From NCBI RefSeq assembly GCF_001870205.1, contig NZ_CP017267.1, forward strand, positions 1,228,501 through 1,292,500: a DNA stretch of 64,000 bases, written 5' to 3'. How positions within the stretch are numbered: the first letter of the stretch is position 1; every line of letters begins with the position of its first letter. A model generated the notes under the pieces. The model made no database searches and was not told where the DNA came from. It saw nothing but the letters and a program-made list of their open reading frames with translations. This DNA is from Vagococcus teuberi (GTDB lineage: Bacteria > Bacillota > Bacilli > Lactobacillales > Vagococcaceae). Of the stretch, positions 1-8,134 are shown piece by piece. The position numbers and the translations under genes were made by a program.

Positions 1-1
1 T

Positions 2-931
2 GTGCCGTTTGATTTAATCTCTCGCATGTTAAAAAGTAAAAAACATGTGGTCACTGCAAATAAAGCCGTTATCGCAAGACATTATGACGCATTAACTGAT
101 TTAGCAAAAGAAAATGGTGTGTCACTTAACTTTGAAGCAAGTGTTGGTGGTGGGATTCCATGGATTAAAAACGTGGAATTAGCTTCAAGAATCGATGCTA
201 TTTCAAAATGCTATGGTGTTTTAAATGGCACATCAAACTTTATCTTAGATACCATGTTAAAAGAAGACCAAGATTTTGATGATGTATTAAAAGAAGCCCA
301 AGATTTAGGTTACGCAGAATCTGACCCAAGTGCAGATATTGATGGCTTTGATGTGTTAAATAAATTAATTATTTCAGCTAGAAAAGCATTCAATAAAAAA
401 CTCGATCCAGATGATTTCTTTGTTCACTCAATGAGACAAATCACAAAAGGCGATATTCATTACTTCAAACAAAAAGGCCATATTGTAAAATACATCGGTG
501 AAATTACGCATGACGAAGGGGTTATCTCGTTACATGCTGTACCAGAAACATTTACAGAAGCGACGATTCCAAGTAACAATAATATCGCTAGTCTTGAAGG
601 AAAAACAATTGGAACATTAAAATTCTACGGACAAGGTGCAGGTAAATTACCAACCGCTAATGCCGTTGTACAAGATATTTTAGATATTTCAAAAAATATT
701 TCTTATATTGATACTGACAACGTTGAAAATAATGATATAATTGAAAAAAAAATAAATCGCTATACATTCTTTATTCGAACAAACGAAACAATTGATGATG
801 CGCTAATTAAAGAAAAAGATGGTGATTATTTCATTACTCATCCTATTACATTAGCTGACATCAAAAAACAAACACAATTAAATGATTCTCTGATTGTAAG
901 AGTGATTACTCAGGAGGATTGGCATGATTAA
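2..931 (+). CDS. hom: Homoserine dehydrogenase, 5' end outside window
   Basis: This gene encodes the NAD(P)H-dependent reduction of aspartate semialdehyde to homoserine, the branch step towards threonine and methionine. The reading frame is open from the first bases of the window, so the N-terminal part of the Rossmann domain is missing; the GTG at position 2 is an internal valine, not a start. The visible part holds the catalytic-domain signature VGGGIPWIKNVE, the NGTSNFILDTM substrate-loop segment and AESDPSADIDGFDVLNKL, which are diagnostic for the family. The C-terminal part looks too short and divergent to call an ACT domain with certainty. Its last eight bases overlap the aspartate kinase start, so it is translationally coupled to the next gene. 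Family assignment is very secure. Confidence 0.96.
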   Translation: MPFDLISRMLKSKKHVVTANKAVIARHYDALTDLAKENGVSLNFEASVGGGIPWIKNVELASRIDAISKCYGVLNGTSNFILDTMLKEDQDFDDVLKEAQDLGYAESDPSADIDGFDVLNKLIISARKAFNKKLDPDDFFVHSMRQITKGDIHYFKQKGHIVKYIGEITHDEGVISLHAVPETFTEATIPSNNNIASLEGKTIGTLKFYGQGAGKLPTANAVVQDILDISKNISYIDTDNVENNDIIEKKINRYTFFIRTNETIDDALIKEKDGDYFITHPITLADIKKQTQLNDSLIVRVITQEDWHD

Positions 932-2246
932 AGTAACAAAATTTGGCGGAAGCAGTGTTGCGAATGCCACTCAATTTAAAAAAGTTAAAAATATTATTGA
1001 TAGTGACCCAACCCGTACTGTTGTGGTCACAAGTGCCAGTGGGAAAGAACAATCTGACGACCACAAAATGACCGATTTACTTTACCTATGCTATGAGCAT
1101 AAACGTTACGGAATGCCATTTGATGATTTATTTCAAATGATTCGCGACAAATTAACTCGTATTGAAGATGAATTAGATCTTGAGTCAACGATTTCTGAAG
1201 ACTTAGATTTTTTGTATCAAAAACTTTCTGATTCAATTGACATTGACTATCTTGTCAGTCGTGGGGAATACTTAACAGCTAAATTATTAAGCAATTATTT
1301 GGGATTTAAGTTTGTTGATGCAAAGGACATTATCATCTTTAAACCAAATGGCCAAATTGATGAAAAACGCTCATGCAAAGCCATTCAAAATCTTATTAAA
1401 GAATCTGATAAAATCGTCGTACCTGGTTTTTACGGGGCGTATCCTGATAAATCTATTCACTTGATGTCTCGTGGCGGAAGTGATATTACGGGAAGTTTCC
1501 TAGCAAATGTCATGGACGCTGTGTGTTATGAAAACTGGACAGATGTTTCTGGTATTTTAAAAGCCGATCCAAGAATCGTGAACAATCCAAAACAAATTGA
1601 AACCATTACCTATGAAGAATTACGTGAATTAGCTTATATGGGAGCTAATGTTATCCATGAGGAAGCAGTTAACCCTGTTAGACAAAAAGGGATTCCTATT
1701 CACATATTAAATACGAATGACCCACAAAATCGTGGAACAGTTATCACAGCTGAAGACGAGCAAGAAAAACGTCAAGCGATTACTGGGATTACAGGGAAGA
1801 AAGATTTCTCGATTATTACGGTTGTTAAATCCCACATGTCAAATGACTTTGGAACCATTCGAAAAGCACTCGAATGTATGGAAAAATACCGTATTATTGT
1901 CGAGCATATCCCAACTGGTGTGGATTCATTTTCTTTAGTGGTTGAAACAGCAAAATTAAAACCATTTTATTATGAAGTTATCTCTGATTTAAAAGCGAGT
2001 ACACAAGCTGATAAAGTCAGTGTCATTCACGATTTCGCCCTTATTGCGATTGTGTCTCGTTTTATGAAAAACAAAACAGGCATGAGTGGGCGTTTGTTTA
2101 GCGCTCTTGGAGAGCAACAGATTAATATCTCACTTATTTCCCAAACAAGTGATGAATTAACCATTATTATTGGTGTTAAAAACGAAGATTATAATACCAC
2201 GATTCAAACAATCTATTATGAATTTGAAGGAGACGATAGTTTATGA
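924..2246 (+). CDS. Aspartate kinase
   Basis: Aspartate kinase (440 aa) phosphorylates aspartate in the first step of the lysine, threonine, methionine and diaminopimelate pathway. The N-terminus has the nucleotide-binding KFGGSSVA motif at residues 4-11. Further on are the substrate-site stretch SRGEYLTAKL near residue 112, the SRGGSDITG loop near 187 and the GANVIHEEAVNPV segment near 240. The last 150 residues form a C-terminal regulatory part with tandem ACT-like segments (SIITVVKSHM, IINISLISQTS-like region), which suggests feedback control by an end-product amino acid; which one cannot be read from sequence. It is preceded by the Shine-Dalgarno AGGAGG 8 nt upstream, inside hom, and overlaps asd by 4 bp (ATGA). 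The isozyme name (lysC or thrA type) is left open. Confidence 0.96.
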   Translation: MIKVTKFGGSSVANATQFKKVKNIIDSDPTRTVVVTSASGKEQSDDHKMTDLLYLCYEHKRYGMPFDDLFQMIRDKLTRIEDELDLESTISEDLDFLYQKLSDSIDIDYLVSRGEYLTAKLLSNYLGFKFVDAKDIIIFKPNGQIDEKRSCKAIQNLIKESDKIVVPGFYGAYPDKSIHLMSRGGSDITGSFLANVMDAVCYENWTDVSGILKADPRIVNNPKQIETITYEELRELAYMGANVIHEEAVNPVRQKGIPIHILNTNDPQNRGTVITAEDEQEKRQAITGITGKKDFSIITVVKSHMSNDFGTIRKALECMEKYRIIVEHIPTGVDSFSLVVETAKLKPFYYEVISDLKASTQADKVSVIHDFALIAIVSRFMKNKTGMSGRLFSALGEQQINISLISQTSDELTIIIGVKNEDYNTTIQTIYYEFEGDDSL

Positions 2247-3256
2247 GCGAGTTAACTGTAGCAATTTTAGGAGCCACTGGCGAAGTTGGAAAAGAGATGT
2301 TAAATTCTCTGTTAGAACGCCAGATTCCCATTAAAGAATTAAGATTATTTGCCTCTAAACGAAGTACTGGACAAAAAGTTGCGTTTGGTGACAAAGAATT
2401 AGTAATCGAAACATTAACAACAGACTGTTTTGAAGGAATTGATGTTGTCTTATGTGCGTTAGATGACGATATTGCTCGTATCTACCTGCCTGAAGCCAAA
2501 AAACAAGGTTGTTTAATTATTGATAATTCAAGTATTTATCGACTAGATGAAGACGTACCTTTAGTTGTACCAGAAGTGAATCCTGATGATATTTATACCA
2601 ATCAAGGGATCATTGCAAACCCTAACTGTTCAACAATTATTGCACTTGTTGCCATTGCCCAACTACACAAAAAAGCAACTATCAATTCAATGATTGTGTC
2701 AACTTACCAAGCTGTTTCAGGTGCTGGTAAACAAGGGATTGAAGAACTTGAAACTCAAGTCGTTGATATTTCTGAAGGAAAAAGTGTGACTCCTCATGTC
2801 TTCCCTTATCAGATTGCCTATAATTTAATTCCGCAAATTGGTGGATTTAATGCTGAAGGGCATTCAAGCGAAGAAATGAAATTACAAAATGAAGGACGTA
2901 AAATCCTCCATCATCCAACACTTGATGTAACATGTACATGTGTGCGTGTTCCTGTCGTTCGTTCGCACTCCGAAGCGATCACTCTTTTCTTAGATAATGA
3001 TTTGAGCGTTGAAGAAGCACGTCAAATCATCAGCGAAACTGACGGCGTGAAGTTAGTCGATAATTTAGACAACCAAGGTTACCCAATGCCACTTGATACA
3101 TCTAACCAAGATTTAGTTTATGTTGGGCGTATCAGAAAAAGTAAAGTCGGTAATCAATCAGTCTTAACTCTGTGGTGTTGTGGCGACCAAGTAAGAAAAG
3201 GTGCTGCAACAAATGCCGTACAAATTTTAGAACACTACATAAAGCATTCTAACTAA
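2243..3256 (+). CDS. asd: Aspartate-semialdehyde dehydrogenase
   Basis: The 337-residue enzyme reduces aspartyl phosphate to aspartate semialdehyde, directly linking the kinase upstream with homoserine dehydrogenase. The NADP-binding motif ILGATGEVGKEM lies at residues 9-20. The catalytic cysteine is in NPNCSTII near residue 129, and the phosphate/substrate-binding segment VSTYQAVSGAGKQG follows near 155. HSEAITLFL near 240 belongs to the dimerisation and catalytic domain. Length is normal. Start ATG overlaps the end of the kinase gene (ATGA). No intrinsic terminator is obvious directly after the stop; about 80 bp later the ISL3 relic begins, so the native downstream region may have been altered by that insertion. 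Confidence 0.97.
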   Translation: MSELTVAILGATGEVGKEMLNSLLERQIPIKELRLFASKRSTGQKVAFGDKELVIETLTTDCFEGIDVVLCALDDDIARIYLPEAKKQGCLIIDNSSIYRLDEDVPLVVPEVNPDDIYTNQGIIANPNCSTIIALVAIAQLHKKATINSMIVSTYQAVSGAGKQGIEELETQVVDISEGKSVTPHVFPYQIAYNLIPQIGGFNAEGHSSEEMKLQNEGRKILHHPTLDVTCTCVRVPVVRSHSEAITLFLDNDLSVEEARQIISETDGVKLVDNLDNQGYPMPLDTSNQDLVYVGRIRKSKVGNQSVLTLWCCGDQVRKGAATNAVQILEHYIKHSN

Positions 3257-3336
3257 ACATGCTGGCTTGTAAAGATGAAGAGATTTGACTAGTTCATGAT
3301 TTTATTTTGCCGAGTTTGTACTATCATAATAAAAGA

Positions 3337-4390
3337 GGCTGTACACTAAATCGTATTGATAGATTAAATTCTATCAATGCGTTTTTTTATTTTGGGCATA
3401 GAAAAAGGGGTATTCTTATTGGTAAAATTAAGTCGTCTATAACTAACATTCCAAAGGAGAATGACCCTATAGATAATAATACAAGAAAACTACTCAATTC
3501 AACAGATGATTCTCTTATTTTGAATGAGAATTGGTTGTCTCGTGAAGCGAGAAACAACCGCTCATTTAACATGATGACAGGTCGATTAGTGAATAAAGAT
3601 AAGCAATGCCAGAAATGTGGATGTTATCAATCCGTTAAAAACGGAACGCATCAAATAGTCAATTGCCTGCAGTTGAACGTCGCCAAACTTATCTGAAACT
3701 TCACAGAGAACGTTACCTTTGTAGAAACTGTGGATCAACTTTCAGTGCTTCTACTTCTCTAGTAGATGACTATTGTCACATTTCTAAACAACTTAAATAC
3801 TAAATTGCGTTTGACTTAAAAGAGAATCGATCACGTAAAAAAATCGCAGCATGCCACAGTGTCTCTGAAAATACTGTTAAACGTGTGTTAGTATCATTTA
3901 CGAATCATCAGCAACCGAATTTTAATTTCTTGCCCACGGCTCTTTGTGTAGATGAGTTACTTTCTTATAGTTCTCTATTAACAAAAGCGTATCATTTTAT
4001 CCAAGAATTGAAGTATGCTTATAGAACCAACGATTATGTCTTATTTTTAGAGTGATGTTCAAAGATACCTGTTGAATTACCAAAGTATGTTAAAGACAAA
4101 TTCAAGATATTTGGTAAGTTCTCCCAAGGAGTCATGAATGTCTTTAAATACTCCTATTCAAATGGTTTCTTAGAAGGCATTAATAATAAAATTAAAGTGA
4201 TTAAACGTGTGGCCTATGGCTATCGAAACTTTTTACTATTCAAACGACGTATCTTTTTGATTCAAAATCAAGTTTTTCAGGTTAAATAAAAAAGCGAGAG
4301 AATGTCTTCCCTCACTTCAATTAATTCTATTTCATTTTTGAGACTTTTTCATCAATATTATTGTCCATCAACACGATTTGACATAGAGCC
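3337..4390 (+). mobile_element. ISL3-family element, internally deleted (copy 1)
   Basis: The element is bounded by imperfect terminal inverted repeats of about 27 bp. The left end begins GGCTGTACACTAAATCGT, and the reverse complement of the right end begins GGCTCTATGTCAAATCGT; both continue into TTGAT. No 8-bp target duplication is visible in the flanks (ataaaaga against gcaaaaac). At 1054 bp it is several hundred bases shorter than usual ISL3 elements of about 1.4 kb. The transposase gene inside lacks its catalytic core, so the copy cannot move by itself. A shorter relative sits at 46454-46982. It separates asd from the convergent MarR cassette. The family call rests on transposase sequence and on ends; the exact IS name was not assigned. 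Confidence 0.85.
3469..4289 (+). pseudogene. ISL3-family transposase, deleted and interrupted
   Basis: Conceptual translation joins recognisable ISL3 transposase pieces. They are an N-terminal segment NNTRKLLNSTDDSLIL, a zinc-ribbon (CQKCG and later CRNCGS), a helix-turn-helix stretch SRKKIAACHSVSENTVKRV, a short acidic segment LCVDELL, and the conserved C-terminus FKYSYSNGFLEGINNKIK followed by VAYGYRNFLLFKRRIFLIQ. Damage is extensive. The start codon expected after AAAGGAGA reads ATA instead of ATG, there is a frameshift near 3660 and stop codons near 3801 and 4052. The region between LCVDE (about 3955) and LLTKAY (about 3975), which should carry most of the DDE core, is missing. It is therefore a dead transposase. 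Confidence 0.85.
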
Positions 4391-4427
4391 GCAAAAACCT
4401 CAACCTTAATTGATTGTCGTTTTCTCT

Positions 4428-4787
4428 TTAAAAGAAGGTTGAAACAAGTGCTAGAATGGCTAAACCACCTTGTGTTAAAATAATCTTTTTATCACTTGTT
4501 AAACTACCATATAAAGCAACTAAAATTATATAAACTAATAATACCCGACTAATTTCAAGTGAAGTCTTTGATAAAAATACACTATACAACAATCCTACAC
4601 CAATTAGACCATTATATACCCCTTGATTTTTAAATAAGGTACTTACAGAATTTCTTTTCAATTCTTCTTTTGTCATATTAAAAACTCTACTCGTTACACC
4701 TGATGTAGTTGCAAAAGTCTCTAGATACATGATATAGAAAAATTCCAAAGCAACAAATACGATTAAAACAGTTGAAATTATAGACAT
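4428..4787 (-). CDS. DUF1304 family small membrane protein
   Basis: This 119-residue protein has four predicted hydrophobic segments: residues 3-22, about 58-74, 79-97 and 103-119. The N-terminus FVALEFFYIMYLETFA and the central NQGVYNGLIGVGLLY stretch are typical of the DUF1304 family, whose function is not established. It is the last gene of a minus-strand run with an ABM monooxygenase two bases upstream and a nitroreductase before that, under an upstream MarR gene. Such company suggests a role in a response to reactive organic compounds, but this is inference from context only. Its 3' end lies close to the right end of the ISL3 relic, and no clear terminator separates them. Confidence 0.85.
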   Translation of the reverse strand: MSIISTVLIVFVALEFFYIMYLETFATTSGVTSRVFNMTKEELKRNSVSTLFKNQGVYNGLIGVGLLYSVFLSKTSLEISRVLLVYIILVALYGSLTSDKKIILTQGGLAILALVSTFF

Positions 4788-4789
4788 CT

Positions 4790-5077
4790 CTATTCCTCAT
4801 TTTCTGTGATAATTAATTCTGTTTTCTTCTCAGCATATTCTGACATTTTTCCAAATAAGTTTATTAATAGTGGATTTTGGTTATGTTTATCAATTGATTC
4901 TTGGTTTTTCCAATGTTCAATCATCACAAATTGATTTTTCTTTTCCACTGATTCATATAAATCATATAGCAAGCAACCTTCTTCCAATCGTGTAGAAGCA
5001 ATTAAAGGTACTATATCCGCTAAAAAATCCTCTCTTTTATCATTTTTTACATAAAAATTTGCTTGTATAATTTTCAT
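4790..5077 (-). CDS. ABM-superfamily monooxygenase (YgiN-like)
   Basis: This 95-residue protein of the antibiotic biosynthesis monooxygenase fold resembles small quinol or heme-independent oxygenases. Features are the N-terminal strand MKIIQANFYVKND, a helix with FLADIVPLIASTRLEEGCLLYDLYES, and the strand FVMIEHWKNQESIDKHNQNP. The histidine in EHW and the region around NQNPL are typical for the family. I place the start at 5077, because GAGGAGGGAG lies just upstream; the in-frame ATG 18 bases earlier would put that ribosome site inside the gene. The gene follows the nitroreductase by about 14 bp and nearly touches the DUF1304 gene. A role in quinone or electrophile detoxification is inferred from neighbours. 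Confidence 0.85.
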   Translation of the reverse strand: MKIIQANFYVKNDKREDFLADIVPLIASTRLEEGCLLYDLYESVEKKNQFVMIEHWKNQESIDKHNQNPLLINLFGKMSEYAEKKTELIITENEE

Positions 5078-5091
5078 TTTTCTCCCTCCTC

Positions 5092-5730
5092 TCATTTAAA
5101 TTCAGTGATTTTTTCAGCAGCCAATCGAACAGAAGTATATCCAGCTTCTTTCTCTTTTCCGATAGATAAAATCATTACTGGTACATATCTCTCTTTATCT
5201 AACCCAAAAGCTTCTGCTAACTGATCAGACTCGAATCCTCCAATTGGATTCGTTTCATATCCATGTGCCCGAGCAATGAGCATGAATTGCATCGCAACTA
5301 AACTTGAATCAATTTTTACTACATCATTCATTTGTTCTTTAGTAAAATTTTTGTAATATGGAATAATTGCAGCCAATTGTTGGTCTCTTACTTCAGCTGG
5401 CATTTTACCTTCTTCAACTGCTTGGTTGTAAATATCTTCCCCTAATTCATAGCATTGCATGTCACCAAAAATCAAAACCATTGCTGAGGAAGTATCATTT
5501 TGCTTTGTATTGAAACGAATTAATGGTTTTAGTTTAGATTTTTGTTCATCACTCTCAACAACGACAAAACGCCAAGGTTGCATATTAACTGATGATGGTG
5601 CAGTCGTTGCTTCTTGAATCATTTCAAGCATTTCTTCATGAGATATTTTTACTGTTTCATCATATCCACGAACAGATTTTCTTCCAAATATAATTTCTGA
5701 AAAATCATTGTTTACCAAATTTTTTGACAT
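5092..5730 (-). CDS. Nitroreductase family protein
   Basis: This 212-residue FMN-dependent oxidoreductase belongs to the nitroreductase superfamily. Motifs are the N-terminal FMN-phosphate-binding RKSVRGYDET (residues 17-26), TTAPSSVNMQPWRFVVV near 42-58, and the C-terminal GGFESDQLAEAFGL plus VPVMILSIGK. Enzymes of this group reduce quinones, nitroaromatics or similar electrophiles using NAD(P)H; the true substrate cannot be told from sequence. The start is supported by GAGGAAAG seven bases upstream. It is separated from the upstream quinone oxidoreductase relic by about 80 bp and is followed closely by the ABM gene, so the two are likely cotranscribed. A second, only distantly similar nitroreductase is at 20120-20866. 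Confidence 0.9.
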   Translation of the reverse strand: MSKNLVNNDFSEIIFGRKSVRGYDETVKISHEEMLEMIQEATTAPSSVNMQPWRFVVVESDEQKSKLKPLIRFNTKQNDTSSAMVLIFGDMQCYELGEDIYNQAVEEGKMPAEVRDQQLAAIIPYYKNFTKEQMNDVVKIDSSLVAMQFMLIARAHGYETNPIGGFESDQLAEAFGLDKERYVPVMILSIGKEKEAGYTSVRLAAEKITEFK

Positions 5731-5809
5731 ATTCTTTCCTCTTCCATTTCATTTTTACAATTTTTTTAAAAACCAATTTATGCTATTACGCTTTTTATGA
5801 GTCTTCATT

Positions 5810-6630
5810 CTACTCATTTATCTTTTTATTCGTAAAATCAACTACAATTTTCCCTTTCACACGTCCGCTGCTTATTTCTTTCATAGCTGATTTGGTATAA
5901 GATGGCGTATGAATACTCGTGATAGAGGCAATTTTTCCTCCGATTTTCACAACATCAAATGAATGCGTTAGTTCATTCTTCACCTCTCATGTCAAAAACA
6001 ACATCTACTGGAGGCAGCACTTCATAAAAATTTTCTTTATGATAGTCAATAAATTCAATACTTCCAAATTGTTGTAAAAAAGCTTTTCATTCCTTACTTG
6101 CCGTCTTATAAACCTTTGTATCGGTTAAAAGAGCAAATTGAATAGCTATGTGACTATGTGACCTACTCCACCTGATCCACCAAGAATTAAAATAGATTGT
6201 TTTTCCTTTAGTTGAAGCCAGTCAAACAATCCTTGATAGGCAGTTAATCCCGCAAGCGGAACTGAAGCTGATTCAACAAGAGAACGATTTTTTGGTGCTT
6301 TTGCTATATCATTTTCACCAACAACAACGTATTCTTGGAAAGCCCCTGTCATCGGTGTTCTTCCGTATACAGAATCATCTACTCTAAATTTTGTGATTTT
6401 TGAACCCACGGCTTCTATAACGCCTGAAAATCATGCCCTAGTATCAAGCGTATTGAATAACGCAAAACAAATTTTGCATCACCATTGCGAATTCTGTAAT
6501 CAATTGGATTCAAACTTGCTGAATGAACTTTGATTATTATACTATTCTCAGACAGTACAGGTTTTTGTATTTCATTCAAAAAAGTTGTTCTTGCTTTCCG
6601 TTCTGTCCTCTCCTTCATTCGCCAAGCCAA
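5810..6630 (-). pseudogene. Zinc-independent quinone oxidoreductase / alcohol dehydrogenase relic
   Basis: Pieces of a medium-chain dehydrogenase of the NADPH:quinone reductase type can be followed through several frames. In order they are VHSASLNPIDYRIRNGDAKF and LGHDF, then VDDSVYGRTPMTGAFQEYVV, VPLAGLTAYQGLF and the nucleotide-binding ILGGSGGVGHI, then AIQFALLTDTKVYKTASK, VDVVFDMRGEE and the C-terminus SGRVKGKIVVDF. Breaks occur near 6412, at the TGA near 6146, near 6088 and near 5985. The reading of GHDFQAL followed by a stop instead of GHDFAG-type sequence marks the first break. Both sides of every break align with the same family, so this is one decayed gene. It sits directly downstream of the MarR gene and was probably its main target. 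Confidence 0.85.
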
Positions 6631-6640
6631 TTCCCTATAT

Positions 6641-7048
6641 TTATTTCACTAATTTTGTTAATAAATTTAGTAGAGTATTTTCTTCTTCCTCATTCAATGG
6701 CGACATCATCGTTTTATTTGGATGACCAAATTCTCTTTCACAATGTTCCAGTTCTTTTGTTGCATTCTCTGTAATTCTAACAACAACTTCTCGATTATTA
6801 TTTTTGTTTCTTTCACGTATAACATAATTTTTTTCTTCTAAAATCTTTAAATGTCTAGTGACCGCAGCACTATCTATTTTCAACTCATGTTGCAAATTTG
6901 TTTGCGAACACTGTCCATTCTCTTTCAGAAATAACATTAATTCATAACGTGTAATACTAAATCCTGTTTCTTTTTCAAATTTAGTAGTCATTTCTTGATT
7001 GGCAAGTTTAAGTTGATAAAATAGTTTGCTAAGTTTTCTTAAATTCAT
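6641..7048 (-). CDS. MarR-family transcriptional regulator
   Basis: This 135-residue protein has a winged helix-turn-helix of MarR type. The recognition region reads CSQTNLQHELKIDSAAVTRHLKILEEKNYV (described here by residues about 48-77), and the wing is RERNKNNNREVVVRIT. The dimerisation helices lie at both ends. The start has AAAGGAG six bases upstream. It heads a minus-strand cassette with a broken quinone oxidoreductase, a nitroreductase and an ABM protein, a typical target set of electrophile-sensing MarR repressors. There is no cysteine in the N-terminal sensing region, but two are present (CSQ and HCER), so redox sensing is possible yet unproven. A perfect palindrome in its own promoter (7082-7093) suggests autorepression. 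Confidence 0.9.
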   Translation of the reverse strand: MNLRKLSKLFYQLKLANQEMTTKFEKETGFSITRYELMLFLKENGQCSQTNLQHELKIDSAAVTRHLKILEEKNYVIRERNKNNNREVVVRITENATKELEHCEREFGHPNKTMMSPLNEEEENTLLNLLTKLVK

Positions 7049-7067
7049 CTATTACTCCTTTCATATA

Positions 7068-7093
7068 TGATTAATCAATAGTTGACCAGTCAA
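7068..7093 (-). promoter_or_regulatory. Putative MarR-gene promoter with palindromic operator
   Basis: Upstream of the MarR gene the sequence TTGACCAGTCAA (7082-7093) has perfectly complementary 5-bp arms around two central bases. Read on the minus strand it supplies a -35 hexamer TTGACT. A weak -10 (TCATAT) follows after 17 bp. MarR proteins usually bind such palindromes over promoters, so autorepression is a reasonable inference. The -10 is poor, so the exact promoter is uncertain. Confidence 0.5.
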
Positions 7094-7166
7094 ATATAAC
7101 TCATTTTCAACACTTTGAAAAGTAGTTTGCTTAAATTAACTCTAAAAATTTATTCGTTATTATAAA

Positions 7167-7198
7167 ATAAAAAAGCACAATCTAATAAAATTGTGCTC
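7167..7198 (-). terminator. Intrinsic terminator, minus strand
   Basis: A hairpin with arms AGCACAA and TTGTGCT is followed on the minus strand by a run of six T. It lies between the IS1182/integrase wreckage and the MarR promoter and would isolate the MarR cassette from upstream transcription. Confidence 0.6.
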
Positions 7199-7205
7199 AG
7201 AATGA

Positions 7206-7249
7206 AGACAAACTAATTACTCATTAAGAGTAATTGGGTTGTCTTTTTT
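7206..7249 (+). terminator. Hairpin with T-run, probably from the IS1182 end
   Basis: Long inverted repeat: AGACAA plus ATTACTC pairs with GAGTAAT plus TTGTCT, followed on the plus strand by six T. No plus-strand gene ends here. IS1182-type elements often carry such a hairpin after their transposase, so this may be the outer part of the relic that follows at 7278. Confidence 0.5.
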
Positions 7250-7277
7250 ATATCCTATGATTAATTTAGGTAAATAA

Positions 7278-8134
7278 TTAAAAATAGACAAAAAAATAGA
7301 GCCCTCTAGGTCTCTTATATGGAAAAATAGGTGTTAAGTTATCTTGAAATAACAAATGAGCAATACCTGGTGTCTTGTAGCCTGCATCCATCACTAATTT
7401 ATTCAGAGTGAAATAACTTTTTAATTTATTGTAAATAGAGATAAAAGTACGACTATCATGTTGATTACCTGGATGCGTTGTATATCCTAAAACCCATCCG
7501 TTTTTATCACATGCCACTTGTGTGGCATAGGCAAAGACTTGTTTATGTTCTCCTTTATGAAACCAGCCACTGTCAGCATCATTTTTACTAATTTTTTTAA
7601 CCTTTGTATTTGTCTCACTTTTTTCTTTTCTTTTTAAGGACTTTTTTAATTGTTTTTCTCTATCGATTTCAACTTCTTTTTAAAGTGATTTTACATAAAA
7701 TAATGTGTCTTCAGTTAATTCTTTGCTTTCATACTTTTTATTATTTGCATGTGCTTTGATACGAGTCCCATCAATAAATATCTCAGACGTATCAACTAAA
7801 TGAACTTCTATACACTACGCTAAAATACCATAAAAAATTTGTTCAAAGATATCTGTTCCTTTAAATCTTCTTGAGTAATTTTTACCAAAAGTTGAAAAGT
7901 GAGGGACTGAGTCTTGGATATCTAAACCTAAAAACTATCTGTAAGCCATATTTACTTCGACTTCTTTAATCCTTTGTCTCATGCTCTTAATTCCGTATAA
8001 GTATTGTATCAAGGGAAGTTTGATTAACATAACTGGATCTAAACTAGGTCGTCCATTAGACTGATCATATTTATCCTCAACAAGTTGATAAATAAAACTA
8101 AAATCGACGTATTTATCAATATCTCTTAGAAGAA
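7278..8134 (-). mobile_element. IS1182-family transposase fragment
   Basis: Minus-strand translation shows an IS1182 transposase in broken frames. In order there are YVDFSFIYQLVEDKY, NGRPSLDPVMLIKL, YLYGIKSMRQRIKEVEV, FLGLDIQDSVPHFSTFGKNY, the DDE-region pieces FIDGTRIKAHANNKKYESK and WFHKGEHKQVFAYATQVACD, GYTTHPGNQHDSRTF, and VMDAGYKTPGIAHLLF. Stop codons fall near 7934, 7818 and 7680. The last 150 or so residues of a normal protein are absent, the frame ending in FPYKRPRG and then unrelated sequence. The start is also lost: its N-terminal side runs into the truncated integrase at about 8135. It is inactive. Confidence 0.85.

Noticed and set aside
3307-3696. 129-residue open frame on the plus strand
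   Set aside because: It is the left end of the ISL3 relic read through into the broken transposase; the first 50 codons are the terminal repeat region.
5092-5730. Nitroreductases at 5092 and 20120 as a duplicated gene
   Set aside because: They belong to different subgroups, with different lengths and motifs.
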